Part shown: positions 54,087 through 62,738 of the stretch, one piece after another | Position numbering within the stretch: the stretch's first letter is position 1 | How the letters are laid out: every line of letters starts with the position of its first letter | Assembly (NCBI GenBank): GCA_024636345.1 | Contig: JAGXHG010000023.1 | Location: 1-64,000 of the forward strand | Length of the DNA: 64,000 nt | Reading direction: 5' to 3' | Origin: Desulfobulbaceae bacterium | Lineage (GTDB): Bacteria > Desulfobacterota > Desulfobulbia > Desulfobulbales > Desulfocapsaceae | Translations under genes and position numbers: made by a program | Notes under the pieces: model-generated | The model's database searches: none | Told to the model about the DNA's origin: nothing | Seen by the model: only the letters and a program-made list of their open reading frames with translations

Positions 54087-55049
54087 TCACTCCGGCCCAC
54101 ACTGCAGATCCAGACAGGAGTGCGGCAGGATGCCGGCAGACCTTCCCCGTTCCAGAAAAGCATCAATGGCAGCCATCCCTTCCACTCCCAGCTCCCGGGA
54201 AAAGTCATTGACATAGAGCCCGATATGATCCTGAACGACCCTGTCTTCCAGCTCCTGAGCATGCTCCCTAATATAAGACAGACACTGCTCAGGATGGGCA
54301 GAGGCCCAGTCAATGGAGGCGCGGATCGCCTGATCAATCGCCGTAATCCGTTTCCGTCCCAACGAACGCCGGGCAGCGATACAACCCAAGGGAATGGGAT
54401 AGCCAGTGGTCTGCTCCCACCAATGGCCAAGATCCTGAAGACAAACCAAGCCCATCTGCCGATAGGTAAAGCGGCTCTCATGGATAATAACCCCGGCGTC
54501 CACCTCCCCCTGCTGCACCGCATTCATAATGGTATCAAAGCGCATTTCCACCAGTTCCGGTTGCTCCTGCGCCGTCTTTGACGCCCGCGACACTGGACCA
54601 TCCATGGCCTGCGGTCTCTCCTGCGCCATCCTTGGCGCCCGTGACACTGGGCCATCCATGGCCTGCGCACAGCTCGGCAGAAAGAGACGGAAGAGGAGAG
54701 CCGCGGTGGTTAAGCGGCCCGGAATAGCGATTTTATAGCGGGCCGGACTGCTCAGATCAAGGGGCTGTCGTGCCACCAGCAAAGGCCCGCACCCACGACC
54801 CAGGGCGCTGCCCGCTGACAAGACACAATATTCATCAAGCACATGGCCGAGGGCATGGAAAGAGAGTTTAGTCACATCCATCCTGTGTTCCATAGCCCAG
54901 CCATTGAGGGTTTCCACATCTTCCAGCACCGGACTCGCAAGTTCGACTCCCGGCAGGTCAATCTTTCCGTGCGTCAGGGCATAGAAGATAAAGGTATCAT
55001 TGGGACAGGGCGAGTAGCCGATGGTCATGGGTCTTGTTAATGGCTTCAT
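54087..55049 (-). CDS. mqnD: 1,4-dihydroxy-6-naphthoate synthase, futalosine menaquinone pathway
   Basis: 320 residues. Opens TIGYSPCPNDTFIFYALTHGKIDLPG, with later TKLSFHALGHVLDEYCVLSAGSALGRGCGPLLVA and NAVQQGEVDAGVIIHESRFTY, the conserved blocks of MqnD. The catalytic His is in IIHE. It cleaves cyclic de-hypoxanthine futalosine. Residues about 160-200 are two tandem 18-residue repeats (AMDGPVSRAPRMAQERP and a variant) between FLPSCAQ and PELVEMRFDTI, a loop normally much shorter. The start is ATG 55049, overlapping mqnB by 4 bp. Confidence 0.9.
   Translation of the reverse strand: MKPLTRPMTIGYSPCPNDTFIFYALTHGKIDLPGVELASPVLEDVETLNGWAMEHRMDVTKLSFHALGHVLDEYCVLSAGSALGRGCGPLLVARQPLDLSSPARYKIAIPGRLTTAALLFRLFLPSCAQAMDGPVSRAPRMAQERPQAMDGPVSRASKTAQEQPELVEMRFDTIMNAVQQGEVDAGVIIHESRFTYRQMGLVCLQDLGHWWEQTTGYPIPLGCIAARRSLGRKRITAIDQAIRASIDWASAHPEQCLSYIREHAQELEDRVVQDHIGLYVNDFSRELGVEGMAAIDAFLERGRSAGILPHSCLDLQCGPE
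54555..54662 (-). repeat. 54-bp coding repeat, two tandem copies in mqnD
   Basis: Units 54662-54609 and 54608-54555 (minus strand) each open with GCCATGGATGG and contain CAGTGTC and GGCGCAGGAG. They share the 54-bp length, sequence pattern, coding frame and two-copy state of the repeat in the PPTase gene at 4268-4375. Confidence 0.85.
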
Positions 55050-55747
55050 TCTCTCTCCCCTATTTCTCGGACCAGCAAGGCTGCCGCCCCGGCCGCAGTG
55101 GAACAGGCCTCTGCCATCTTCCAACGGCCAAGATCCCTATCTTCCACCAGGTTTGAGACCGCTCGAACTTCAAGCAAGGGCAGAGAAAACTCGGCACAAA
55201 CCCTGGCCGCTGCCGCCCCTTCCATATTCTCGCAGAGCCCCTGGAATCTTGCTGCCAGCATAGCCCCCCGCTGCCGGGTGGCACTGACGGCAGAAACGGT
55301 CACAAAATTACCACAGCGGTACGGAACCTGATGATAGGCCAGGATCTCACCAGCCTGGTGAAGCAGTGATTGATCCAGAGGAAATACCGTACTGGCACAC
55401 AATTTTTGATCGAGTTCCTCTATACAATCAGCAAAGCAGATTCCGAAATCCCCCAGGCTCTCCTGCTCGGCCAGACAGAGGTCAAGGATCGAGGCATTGC
55501 CACCCTTCGGCGAAGATTCAGAGAGATAGGCCCCAGCCACTCCAAAGTTAAGGACCTTATCAATCCGAGGATCGCATCTTTCCAGATAACGGGTCAGGCG
55601 CAGGGTCATCTCTACCGGTCCAACCCCTGTAATCAGGGTCAAACAGGAAGGTTTCACACCTTCTTGGGAAGAGATGCCTCCCTCCTCCGCCAGCAGGTGC
55701 AGAAATGGGTTCATCTCAAATTCAGTTGCGGCAACAGCAAGGATCAT
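55046..55747 (-). CDS. mqnB: Futalosine hydrolase
   Basis: Nucleosidase that removes hypoxanthine from futalosine. 233 residues of the PNP/MTAN fold: TGVGPVEMTLRLTRYL, VLNFGVAGAYL and CENMEGAAAARVCAEFSLPLLEVRAVSNLVEDRD, with the catalytic Glu in NMEG and Asp/Asn near VSNLVEDRD. ATG 55747 gives the normal length; a frame reaching 55834 adds about 29 residues without family support. Coupled with mqnD; the other mqn genes are not in the window. Confidence 0.9.
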   Translation of the reverse strand: MILAVAATEFEMNPFLHLLAEEGGISSQEGVKPSCLTLITGVGPVEMTLRLTRYLERCDPRIDKVLNFGVAGAYLSESSPKGGNASILDLCLAEQESLGDFGICFADCIEELDQKLCASTVFPLDQSLLHQAGEILAYHQVPYRCGNFVTVSAVSATRQRGAMLAARFQGLCENMEGAAAARVCAEFSLPLLEVRAVSNLVEDRDLGRWKMAEACSTAAGAAALLVREIGERE

Positions 55748-55885
55748 GGTAGGTAGTTCAAGGATAAAGGCTAAAGACTTAAGTCTAAAAATCAACATCA
55801 TCCATCTCTTGATGGCAAGGTCAAAAGTCATCAATGGATGGCTAAATAAAAAGGACCAAAGACGAGGCGCACAAAGCCTGAGGAA

Positions 55886-55911
55886 TGCGGCGTACTTTTT
55901 GGTACGCCGCA
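55886..55911. repeat. Intergenic hairpin between mqnB and queA
   Basis: Arms TGCGGCGTAC and GTACGCCGCA with a TTTTTG loop. It sits in a GC-rich segment (55855-55960) followed by TTTGGGGTTTTTTAC. The segment looks like a short intergenic repeat element of the kind scattered in Desulfobacterota genomes, but there is only one copy here. Confidence 0.45.
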
Positions 55912-55990
55912 GTGACGAAGGATGCAGTGCAACGAAGTATTTGGGGTTTTTTACTTAGTCATCATCTCTTTACTGCAAAACAGAACAGCC

Positions 55991-57091
55991 ATGCAACAGG
56001 ATTTAACACTCAAGGCATATGACTATCCACTGCCGCCGGAAAACATCGCCCAACATCCAGCGGACAGACGGGAAGATTCAAAGCTCTTTATCCTGCATCG
56101 CCAGAGCGATGTACGAGAGCATCGGCGCTTCAGCGACATTGTTAACCTGCTGCAGAAAGGTGATCTGTTGGTGGTCAATGACACCAAGGTCTTTCCCGCC
56201 AGATTGCTGGGCCGCAAAGATACAGGCGGCAAGGCAGAGGTGTTTCTTCTTTCCTATCCGCAGACAAACGAGGCTGTGGCAGAAACAGCAGACAAGGTCG
56301 ACACCATTGCTGCTGCAACCGCCACCGCCCTGATCAAAAGTTCCAAACCGCCTCGACCAGGATCAACGATTAGCATCAACGCTGACCTTTCCTGTACGAT
56401 CCTTGAGAAGTTAGGTGAAGGCAGGGTCAAAATCATGCTCCACTACAAGCGGGAGAAGGGCTTGGCCGAAGTCCTCAAAGATCATGGCCAGATTCCACTC
56501 CCCCCTTATATTGAGAGGAACAACGGCTGCACCGCCGAAGACAGTAAACGGTACCAGACCGTCTATGCCAGCCAACCAGGAGCAGTCGCCGCGCCTACCG
56601 CCGGCCTCCACTTTTCCGAGGACCTGTTAGAAAAAATCAGCGAAAAAGGCATACTCATCGCCAGGATCACCCTGCATGTGGGATATGGAACCTTCGCCCC
56701 GGTACGAACCGAGGCCATCTTGGACCATACGATTCATCAGGAGTACGTCCATATTTCCAAGGAGAATGCTGAAACAATCAATACAGTTCGGCAACGGGGG
56801 GGAAAGATCTGGGCCGTGGGCACAACCACAGTGCGAGCGCTTGAATTCGCAGGGGATGAACAAGGAGAAGTCCAACCAACAGATGGTTGGTGCGACCTCT
56901 ATATCTTACCGGGCTACCGTTTCAAGGTCATTGACAACCTGATCACCAATTTTCACCTGCCCCAGTCGTCCCTACTCTTTCTGGTCTCCGCTCTCTGCGG
57001 CCGGGAAAGGCTATTGGACTGTTACCGGCAGGCAATTGCCCAAGGTTACAGATTTTATTCCTATGGCGACGCCATGGCTATCATGAAATAA
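55991..57091 (+). CDS. queA: S-adenosylmethionine:tRNA ribosyltransferase-isomerase
   Basis: Transfers the ribosyl part of AdoMet to 7-aminomethyl-7-deazaguanine in tRNA to make epoxyqueuosine. 366 residues: KAYDYPLPPENIAQHPADRREDSKL, GDLLVVNDTKVFPARLLGRK, GAVAAPTAGLHFSEDLL, VGYGTFAPVRTE and LITNFHLPQSSLLFLVSALCGRE. The start is fixed at ATG 55991 by the conserved N-terminus. Other queuosine genes are not adjacent. Confidence 0.95.
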   Translation: MQQDLTLKAYDYPLPPENIAQHPADRREDSKLFILHRQSDVREHRRFSDIVNLLQKGDLLVVNDTKVFPARLLGRKDTGGKAEVFLLSYPQTNEAVAETADKVDTIAAATATALIKSSKPPRPGSTISINADLSCTILEKLGEGRVKIMLHYKREKGLAEVLKDHGQIPLPPYIERNNGCTAEDSKRYQTVYASQPGAVAAPTAGLHFSEDLLEKISEKGILIARITLHVGYGTFAPVRTEAILDHTIHQEYVHISKENAETINTVRQRGGKIWAVGTTTVRALEFAGDEQGEVQPTDGWCDLYILPGYRFKVIDNLITNFHLPQSSLLFLVSALCGRERLLDCYRQAIAQGYRFYSYGDAMAIMK

Positions 57092-57117
57092 GCGCTTGCA
57101 GGGAAACCTGCAAGCGC
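57092..57117. terminator. Stem-loop right after queA
   Basis: Perfect 11-bp arms GCGCTTGCAGG and CCTGCAAGCGC with a GAAA tetraloop. It begins at the base after the queA stop. There is no T tract on the plus strand; on the minus strand TTATTT follows, so it may also end the zinc-ribbon gene transcript. Confidence 0.55.
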
Positions 57118-57158
57118 CTGACAAAGAGGAAAATATTAAAAAATTCTAAAAGGGGGGC

Positions 57159-57428
57159 TCAACCAGCAGAAGCCGGACATTTAGCACATCCACCGGTGGA
57201 ACACGGTGACGAGGTTGCACTCGAACTGCCGGCAGCCGCCCCTTTCTGGGTACTGGCATAGCCATCGGCATACCAACCGCCACCCTTGAGCTGAAACGAA
57301 CTCATAGACATCACTTTTTTTACCGTCCCTTCACATTCAGGACAGCTGCTCAATGGCGCATCTGCCATACGTTGCTGTACCTCAAAAGACTTACGACAGG
57401 TATCACATTCATACTCATAAACTGGCAT
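57159..57428 (-). CDS. FmdB-type zinc ribbon protein
   Basis: 89 residues. The N-terminal zinc ribbon reads PVYEYECDTCRKSFEVQQRMADAPLSSCPECEGTVKKVMS, with two CxxC pairs. The tail is Gly/Ser/Ala rich and ends with three further Cys (SPCSTGGCAKCPASAG), a second possible metal site. FmdB-like proteins are small regulators or metal-binding factors of unclear role. Start at ATG 57428 behind GGAG, eight bases away. Convergent with queA. Confidence 0.88.
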   Translation of the reverse strand: MPVYEYECDTCRKSFEVQQRMADAPLSSCPECEGTVKKVMSMSSFQLKGGGWYADGYASTQKGAAAGSSSATSSPCSTGGCAKCPASAG

Positions 57429-57717
57429 TTTTCTACTCCATCCCTGACAAATATTCACTTTCCCATCAAAGCCCCAAGAGGAGCAAAACCCTTCCCACTT
57501 GGAGCGTATTTTCCTGTTTCTCTGCACTCAAAGAAGCTGTTTGATAATTTAACGCCCATAACTTCATCTGTCAACTACCGTAAAACAATGTTGGCAAGTT
57601 ATTATTAAGGGATTAAGATAGTCAACTCAGAGATTCTCAGGTTTAACATCAGTCCCTGGAAACATCGGAATGACGGTTAACCGGTTACGCTTTTTCTTTT
57701 CCAATAATCATTGTATC

Positions 57718-57918
57718 ATGCAGATCCACCTGAACGGCAGTCCAAAAACCATCACCGATTCAACGACCGTGGCCATGCTTTTAAAAGAGCTGGGTGTTCC
57801 ATTTACGTCCGTTGTTGTTGAACTGAACAAAACTATTATACAGCCGGACAGCTATGCGACTACTTCTCTCCAGGACAATGATCAAATGGAACTCATCCGA
57901 TTTGTAGGAGGCGGCTGA
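57718..57918 (+). CDS. thiS: Sulfur carrier protein ThiS
   Basis: 66-residue ubiquitin-like protein, [16 protein letters not shown] to the C-terminal GGG whose Gly is turned into a thiocarboxylate and gives sulfur to the thiazole ring. ATG 57718 gives the usual length but has no ribosome site; an ATG at 57670 behind CGGAA would add a 16-residue extension. First gene of thiSGH. No thiF is adjacent. Confidence 0.87.
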   Translation: MQIHLNGSPKTITDSTTVAMLLKELGVPFTSVVVELNKTIIQPDSYATTSLQDNDQMELIRFVGGG

Positions 57919-57919
57919 C

Positions 57920-58702
57920 ATGCTGACCATTGGTGGACATACATTCAATTCCCGGCTTTTTCTCGGCACCGGCAAATTCTCCTCATCGGCTGTGATGAAA
58001 CAGGCCATTGAGGCTTCCGGCACCGAGATGGTGACTGTGGCCCTGCGTCGGGTCGACCTGGAAAATCCGGAAGATGATATCATGAGCGCCCTCGATCGCG
58101 ATAAATGCGTTTTTCTCCCCAACACCTCCGGGGCCAGAAATGCCGAAGAGGCCATTCGTCTGGCCCATCTGGCGCGGGCGGCATCCGGTTCAAGCTGGCT
58201 CAAGCTGGAGGTGACCCCGGATCCCCGCACCCTCCTCCCGGACCCGGTTGAGACCTTAAAGGCAACAGAGGAGCTGGTGCGATCCGGTTTCATCGTCCTG
58301 CCGTACATGAACGCCGACCCCATCCTGGCCCTGCGTCTGCAAGACGTGGGAGCCGCAGCGGTCATGCCCCTGGGCTCTCCCATCGGTACCAACCAGGGCA
58401 TTCTCACCGCCTTTCAGATTGAAATAATCATCAATCAGGCCCGAGTACCTGTGGTGGTTGACGCCGGGATCGGCGCCCCATCGCACGCCGCCCTGGCCAT
58501 GGAGATGGGTGCCGACGCGGTGCTGGTCAACACAGCCATCTCGGTAGCCGGTGATCCGGTGGCCATGGCCCGCGCCTTTGCCCAGGCAGTCGAGGCCGGC
58601 CGCACCGCCTTTGTTGCCGGCATGGGCAGCAGGAGCAAACAGGCCCAGGCCTCTTCTCCCCTTGAAGGCGTCCTCGCCACAGATCTCGGATTCCTGGCAT
58701 GA
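57920..58702 (+). CDS. thiG: Thiazole synthase ThiG
   Basis: Joins deoxyxylulose 5-phosphate, dehydroglycine and ThiS sulfur into the thiazole phosphate of thiamine. 260 residues: [59 protein letters not shown] and [32 protein letters not shown]. The catalytic Lys lies in the AVMPLGSP or early barrel region. It starts one base after the thiS stop and overlaps thiH by 4 bp. Confidence 0.95.
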   Translation: MLTIGGHTFNSRLFLGTGKFSSSAVMKQAIEASGTEMVTVALRRVDLENPEDDIMSALDRDKCVFLPNTSGARNAEEAIRLAHLARAASGSSWLKLEVTPDPRTLLPDPVETLKATEELVRSGFIVLPYMNADPILALRLQDVGAAAVMPLGSPIGTNQGILTAFQIEIIINQARVPVVVDAGIGAPSHAALAMEMGADAVLVNTAISVAGDPVAMARAFAQAVEAGRTAFVAGMGSRSKQAQASSPLEGVLATDLGFLA

Positions 58703-59805
58703 CCCTCTTTAGCCTGCCAAATTTCCAGCAACTCCAGCAGTTGATCGAGCATTGCACCAGCGCGGATGTGGAGCAGGCCCTGACAAGCAGAAGCCCCACC
58801 ATCGATGACCTGGCGGCGCTCATCTCGCCAGCAGCCGAACTCTTCCTGCCGGAGATGGCCCGCCGTTCCGCGCTCCTCACTGCCCAGCGTTTCGGCAAGA
58901 CCATCCAGCTTTACGCCCCGATCTATCTTTCGAATTACTGTACCAATCGCTGCGCCTATTGTGGCTTTTCTGCTGACAACCGTATTGCCCGCAGGTGTCT
59001 GACCTTTGATGAGGCAGAGGCAGAGGCCGACATCCTCCACAAGCGTGGTTTTCAGCATATCCTGCTGGTTTCCGGTGAGGCTGAAAATGCCGTTGACGTG
59101 GAGTATCTGGAGACAATCGCCCTCAGGCTGCGGGGTCGCTTTGCCGCAGTCTCCATCGAGGTCCAGCCGCTTTCCACCGCCCACTACGCCCGGCTCTTCA
59201 AGGCCGGTATCACCGCAGTGGCGGTCTATCAGGAGACCTACGACCAGGAGATGTATAAACAGGTCCATCTTTCCGGCAAAAAAGCCGATTATCACTACCG
59301 GCTGGAGACCCCGGCCAGGGTGGCGGCAGCCGGGATGCGCGAGGTCGGGATCGGGGCTCTGCTTGGTCTGACCGACTGGCGGGCCGAGGGACTGGCCATC
59401 GGCCTACATCTGGCCTGGCTGCGCAAGAATTTCTGGAGTACCGGAGTCACCGTTTCCTTCCCGCGCCTGCGGCCTGCGGCGGGCGAATTCGAGCCACAGG
59501 TTATCGTCTCGGAGCAGAACCTGAGTCAGCTCATCTTTGCCCTCCGCCTCTTTGACCCTGATGCGGGGCTCCTTCTCTCCACACGGGAAGAAGCACGCTA
59601 TCGGGACGGGATGCTGGGCCTGGGCCCCACCCGCTACTCGGCCGGTTCCTGCACGGCCCCCGGCGGATACTCCCATCCCGAGCAGACGGACGGCGAGCAG
59701 TTCAGTGTCGGCGACCAGCGAACCATGGAAGAGGTAAGCCTGGCCATTACGGCCAAAGGATGTGACCCCGTCAGCAAGGACTGGGACAGAGCATTTCAAA
59801 CTTGA
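58699..59805 (+). CDS. thiH: 2-iminoacetate synthase (tyrosine lyase) ThiH
   Basis: Oxygen-sensitive radical SAM enzyme that splits tyrosine to dehydroglycine and p-cresol for thiazole formation. 368 residues. The cluster motif is [17 protein letters not shown] (CX3CX2C) near residue 80. [22 protein letters not shown] and [11 protein letters not shown] are also conserved. Use of ThiH instead of glycine oxidase ThiO fits an anaerobe. Confidence 0.95.
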   Translation: MTLFSLPNFQQLQQLIEHCTSADVEQALTSRSPTIDDLAALISPAAELFLPEMARRSALLTAQRFGKTIQLYAPIYLSNYCTNRCAYCGFSADNRIARRCLTFDEAEAEADILHKRGFQHILLVSGEAENAVDVEYLETIALRLRGRFAAVSIEVQPLSTAHYARLFKAGITAVAVYQETYDQEMYKQVHLSGKKADYHYRLETPARVAAAGMREVGIGALLGLTDWRAEGLAIGLHLAWLRKNFWSTGVTVSFPRLRPAAGEFEPQVIVSEQNLSQLIFALRLFDPDAGLLLSTREEARYRDGMLGLGPTRYSAGSCTAPGGYSHPEQTDGEQFSVGDQRTMEEVSLAITAKGCDPVSKDWDRAFQT

Positions 59806-59920
59806 TGACCAAACCAGAATGCCCTGAACCTTCGGTGCTCGTCTTTTGATATTTTGATTTAGCCAGTTAGTTGTTTTTTTTAATACCAAACCATCACTTT
59901 TCAACCTACATGGAGCGATC

Positions 59921-61210
59921 ATGAGCGATCTGAAAAAAATGTACACCACCATCCTTGGCGATCACTTCCCCATGGATATGACCATCTCTTTTGGCGACCA
60001 GAAACTGGTCTATCGCAAGCGAACATGGGGGATCAAGCAGGAAGACGGCTCCATTGACGAACGTGGGGTTCGGTATGGCGAGAACCCGGATCAGGAGGCT
60101 GCCCTCTATGAACTGGTCAACGGTAATCTTTCCTTAGGCGAATGCTCCTTTATCGAGCCTGGAAATGGCTTGGTCTCGGGAATTCGCGTCGAGGACATGC
60201 TCCAGGTGGGCAAACATCCGGGTAAGATAAACCTCACCGACATTGACAACGGCCTCAATATCCTCAAGTATCTGACAGACAGGCCAGCCGCAGTCATCCT
60301 CAAACACAACAACCCCTGTGGAGCCGCCTATGGCGACACTTTGGCTCATGCCTTTGACCGCGCCAACCGCTGCGACCGCATCGCTGCTTTCGGCGGGGCA
60401 GTCGTTATGAGCCGGGCCTGCGACAATGAGACAGCCAAACTGCTTTCGCAAAACTATCTGGAAGTAGTCTGCGCCCCCTCATTTGAAGAGGGAAGCCTGG
60501 AGATCCTGAAGAAAAGCAAGAATCTGCGGGTTATCCAGATCAGCCGCATCGATCGCTTGGCTGAATTTGAAAAATTTCGTTATATCGACTTCAAGAGCCT
60601 GATCGACGGCGGCATCATTGCCCAACAATCGGCCATCAACTCGATCCGCTCCCTTGATGATCTGCAACCGGCCACTGCCACCTGGAAAGGGGAGACATTC
60701 AAATGTGACCGCAGCCCGAGCCAGCAGGAAATTGACGACATGATCTTCGGCTGGGCCGTGGAACACGGAGTCACCTCCAACTCAGTACTCTATGTCAAGG
60801 ACGGCTGCACCGTGGGCATTGGCACCGGCGAACAGGATCGGGTGGGCGTAGCCGAGATCGCGGTGCACAAGGCCTATATCAAATACGCGGACATTCTCTG
60901 CTTTGACCAGTATGGCATCCCCTACGCCGATCTGGCACTCCAGATTGTTCAAGGAAAACGGGACAAGGGAGACCAGGAGGCCATTGACGCCAAGGTCCAG
61001 GCGGATCGGGCCGGACTTCCCGGTTCAGTGATGATCTCCGACGCCTTTTTCCCCTTCCGGGACGGAGCGGATGTAGGGATCAGCCAGGGGGTCACCGCCA
61101 TTCTCCAGGCCGGCGGCTCCATGCGCGATTATGAGACCATCCAGGCCTGTAACGAGGCCAACCCCAAGGTGGCCATGATGTTCACCGGCCAGCGCTCATT
61201 CAAGCACTGA
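59921..61210 (+). CDS. purH: AICAR transformylase, PurH C-terminal domain only
   Basis: 429 residues corresponding to the formyltransferase domain of PurH. Motifs are RYGENPDQEAALYE, KHNNPCGAAYG (catalytic Lys and His), AFGGAVVMSRACD and SVMISDAFFPFRDGADVG. The N-terminal MGS-fold IMP cyclohydrolase domain of common bifunctional PurH is absent, with the start at ATG 59921 behind TGGAGCG and no in-frame extension. The cyclohydrolase step must be done by another protein. Confidence 0.88.
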   Translation: MSDLKKMYTTILGDHFPMDMTISFGDQKLVYRKRTWGIKQEDGSIDERGVRYGENPDQEAALYELVNGNLSLGECSFIEPGNGLVSGIRVEDMLQVGKHPGKINLTDIDNGLNILKYLTDRPAAVILKHNNPCGAAYGDTLAHAFDRANRCDRIAAFGGAVVMSRACDNETAKLLSQNYLEVVCAPSFEEGSLEILKKSKNLRVIQISRIDRLAEFEKFRYIDFKSLIDGGIIAQQSAINSIRSLDDLQPATATWKGETFKCDRSPSQQEIDDMIFGWAVEHGVTSNSVLYVKDGCTVGIGTGEQDRVGVAEIAVHKAYIKYADILCFDQYGIPYADLALQIVQGKRDKGDQEAIDAKVQADRAGLPGSVMISDAFFPFRDGADVGISQGVTAILQAGGSMRDYETIQACNEANPKVAMMFTGQRSFKH

Positions 61211-61257
61211 TCCCGGATTATTGGTCACCCGACAACACACCATACAACAAACCTTTG

Positions 61258-61301
61258 TTGGGTTATGGCGCAAATAGCAAATAATATGCGCCATAACCCA
61301 A
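61258..61301. terminator. Stem-loop after the AICAR transformylase gene
   Basis: 15-bp perfect arms (TTGGGTTATGGCGCA and its complement) with a 14-base AT-rich loop. No T tract follows, so it may be a processing or stabilising stem or a weak terminator. Confidence 0.55.
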
Positions 61302-61423
61302 CCTCTCTCTGCTGCTGACTCGCAGTTGTTTCCCATTCACGGTGCAGAAACCAATTTATAGCGATTAATGCCGACATGAAGGCCGTGGACGTGGAAGTCT
61401 CCACAGGGAATACGTGATTTTTT

Positions 61424-61630
61424 CTATTCCCTGACCTGTGCCACCGAAAAAACAGCGGCCACCTGGCTCGGAGCGGCTCGGAAAAAGATCACATAGCCAG
61501 CCGCTGCCATTGAAAAGAGCAGTAAAAAGAGGAGTAAGAAAAAAGGAATAATTTTCCGGGCATTCAGCCATTTTTTTCTTCTTTTTTTAGGTCCGGCACT
61601 TCTTTTTCTGACTATCTTTTTTTTCTCCAT
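61424..61630 (-). CDS. Short basic single-span membrane protein, possibly truncated
   Basis: 68 residues. A very basic N-terminus (MEKKKIVRKRSAGPKKRRKK) precedes one membrane helix (IIPFFLLLFLLLFSMAAAGYVIFF) and a 17-residue tail. This is the look of the N-terminal anchor of a longer exported enzyme, so it may be a broken gene. A GAGG purine site lies before the ATG. It lies 76 bp after the polyprenyl synthase gene on the same strand. Function unknown. Confidence 0.5.
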   Translation of the reverse strand: MEKKKIVRKRSAGPKKRRKKWLNARKIIPFFLLLFLLLFSMAAAGYVIFFRAAPSQVAAVFSVAQVRE

Positions 61631-61706
61631 CTCCGCCTCAAGAACGACCCGCTCCCGGCCGCTACCATTAATTACCTGTTATTTCGATAAGACAAACAAT
61701 ATGTCC

Positions 61707-62738
61707 CTATTTGTTCCGGTTCAAGACATAGTAAGCCAAGCCTTCCAATACCGCCACTTCCTGTTGAACCGCAGCCTGTTCAAAGATACGCAACCGAACA
61801 AGGGCATCGGCAATAATTGTTTCGGCCTTCTGACGGGCAAGGGTAAAACCATCATAACGGGCAATCAGAGCACTGGCCTCAGCAAAGCCCCTGGAGCGTT
61901 GCTCTACACTTGTCAGCATGGCCAATAATCGTTCCCTGTCCTTTTCTTCAGCCCTGCCAATAGCAATAATCAGGGGCAGGGTCATTTTTCCTTCACGAAA
62001 ATCATTGCCAACTGACTTACCGGTTTTGGTCTCATCCCCAAGATAGTCAAGGAGGTCATCGATAATCTGAAAAGCACAGCCAAGATGCAGGCCATAGTAG
62101 CGCAACGCCTGTTGCTCCTCTGTAGCGACACCTGCAACCAGGGCCCCGATCTCACAGGTTGCGCCAATCAGCCGGGCCGTCTTGCCCATGATCACCGCAA
62201 AATAATCCGCTTCCGCCAGATTGTAATTACTGGCATTATGGAGTTGCAGAAATTCACCATCCACCATGGCAGTTGTGGCCCCACAAAAAATCTCCAGGGC
62301 CTGCATCCCGGCCCCTCTTCCAATCAGCAGCATTGATCTGGCATGCAGGAAATCTCCGGCCAGGATCGCCGCCGTTTCCCCAAAGGCCACATTAACTGCC
62401 GGCCGACCCCGACGGGTAAGAGCCTGATCAATCACATCGTCATGGAACAAGGTCGCACAATGGAGATACTCGAAGGCAATGGAAAGGGGAACAACGTCCA
62501 CGTCCCTACCGCCGCATAGGCGACAGCAAAGCACTGTGAGCAGTGGCCGAATCCGCTTGCCGCCATTAAAAAGACCATAGCGCAGCACCTCAGCAAGCAA
62601 TGCATCCGTATCACTGGCGAGCGTGGCCAGATCGGCCTGCATGGCCTGTTCAATCCTGGCCAAATCAGGGGCAATGGCTGCCATCAACCCTGCTCCGTCA
62701 GTCCCTACGGCAAATTGTTCTGTTGCCCCCATCCCCAT
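61707..62738 (-). CDS. Long-chain polyprenyl diphosphate synthase
   Basis: All-trans prenyl transferase of about 343 residues, making the octaprenyl- or heptaprenyl-type chain, likely the menaquinone tail. The first Asp-rich motif is LFHDDVIDQALTRRGRPAVN and the second is FQIIDDLLDYLGD. GGKRIRPLL near residue 60 binds IPP. Chain length cannot be set reliably. Start ATG 62738 overlaps the helicase stop by one base; a second ATG is six bases further in. Confidence 0.9.
   Translation of the reverse strand: MGMGATEQFAVGTDGAGLMAAIAPDLARIEQAMQADLATLASDTDALLAEVLRYGLFNGGKRIRPLLTVLCCRLCGGRDVDVVPLSIAFEYLHCATLFHDDVIDQALTRRGRPAVNVAFGETAAILAGDFLHARSMLLIGRGAGMQALEIFCGATTAMVDGEFLQLHNASNYNLAEADYFAVIMGKTARLIGATCEIGALVAGVATEEQQALRYYGLHLGCAFQIIDDLLDYLGDETKTGKSVGNDFREGKMTLPLIIAIGRAEEKDRERLLAMLTSVEQRSRGFAEASALIARYDGFTLARQKAETIIADALVRLRIFEQAAVQQEVAVLEGLAYYVLNRNK

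Noticed and set aside
54077-54523. A long open frame upstream of and continuous with mobBA
   Set aside because: It lies antiparallel-free inside mqnD in another frame, has low-complexity composition and no family match; ATG 54076 has a ribosome site and begins the MobB fold.
57540-57717. A TPP riboswitch before thiSGH
   Set aside because: I could not find the conserved CTGAGA and ACCTGA-type pairs of a THI box in this leader.
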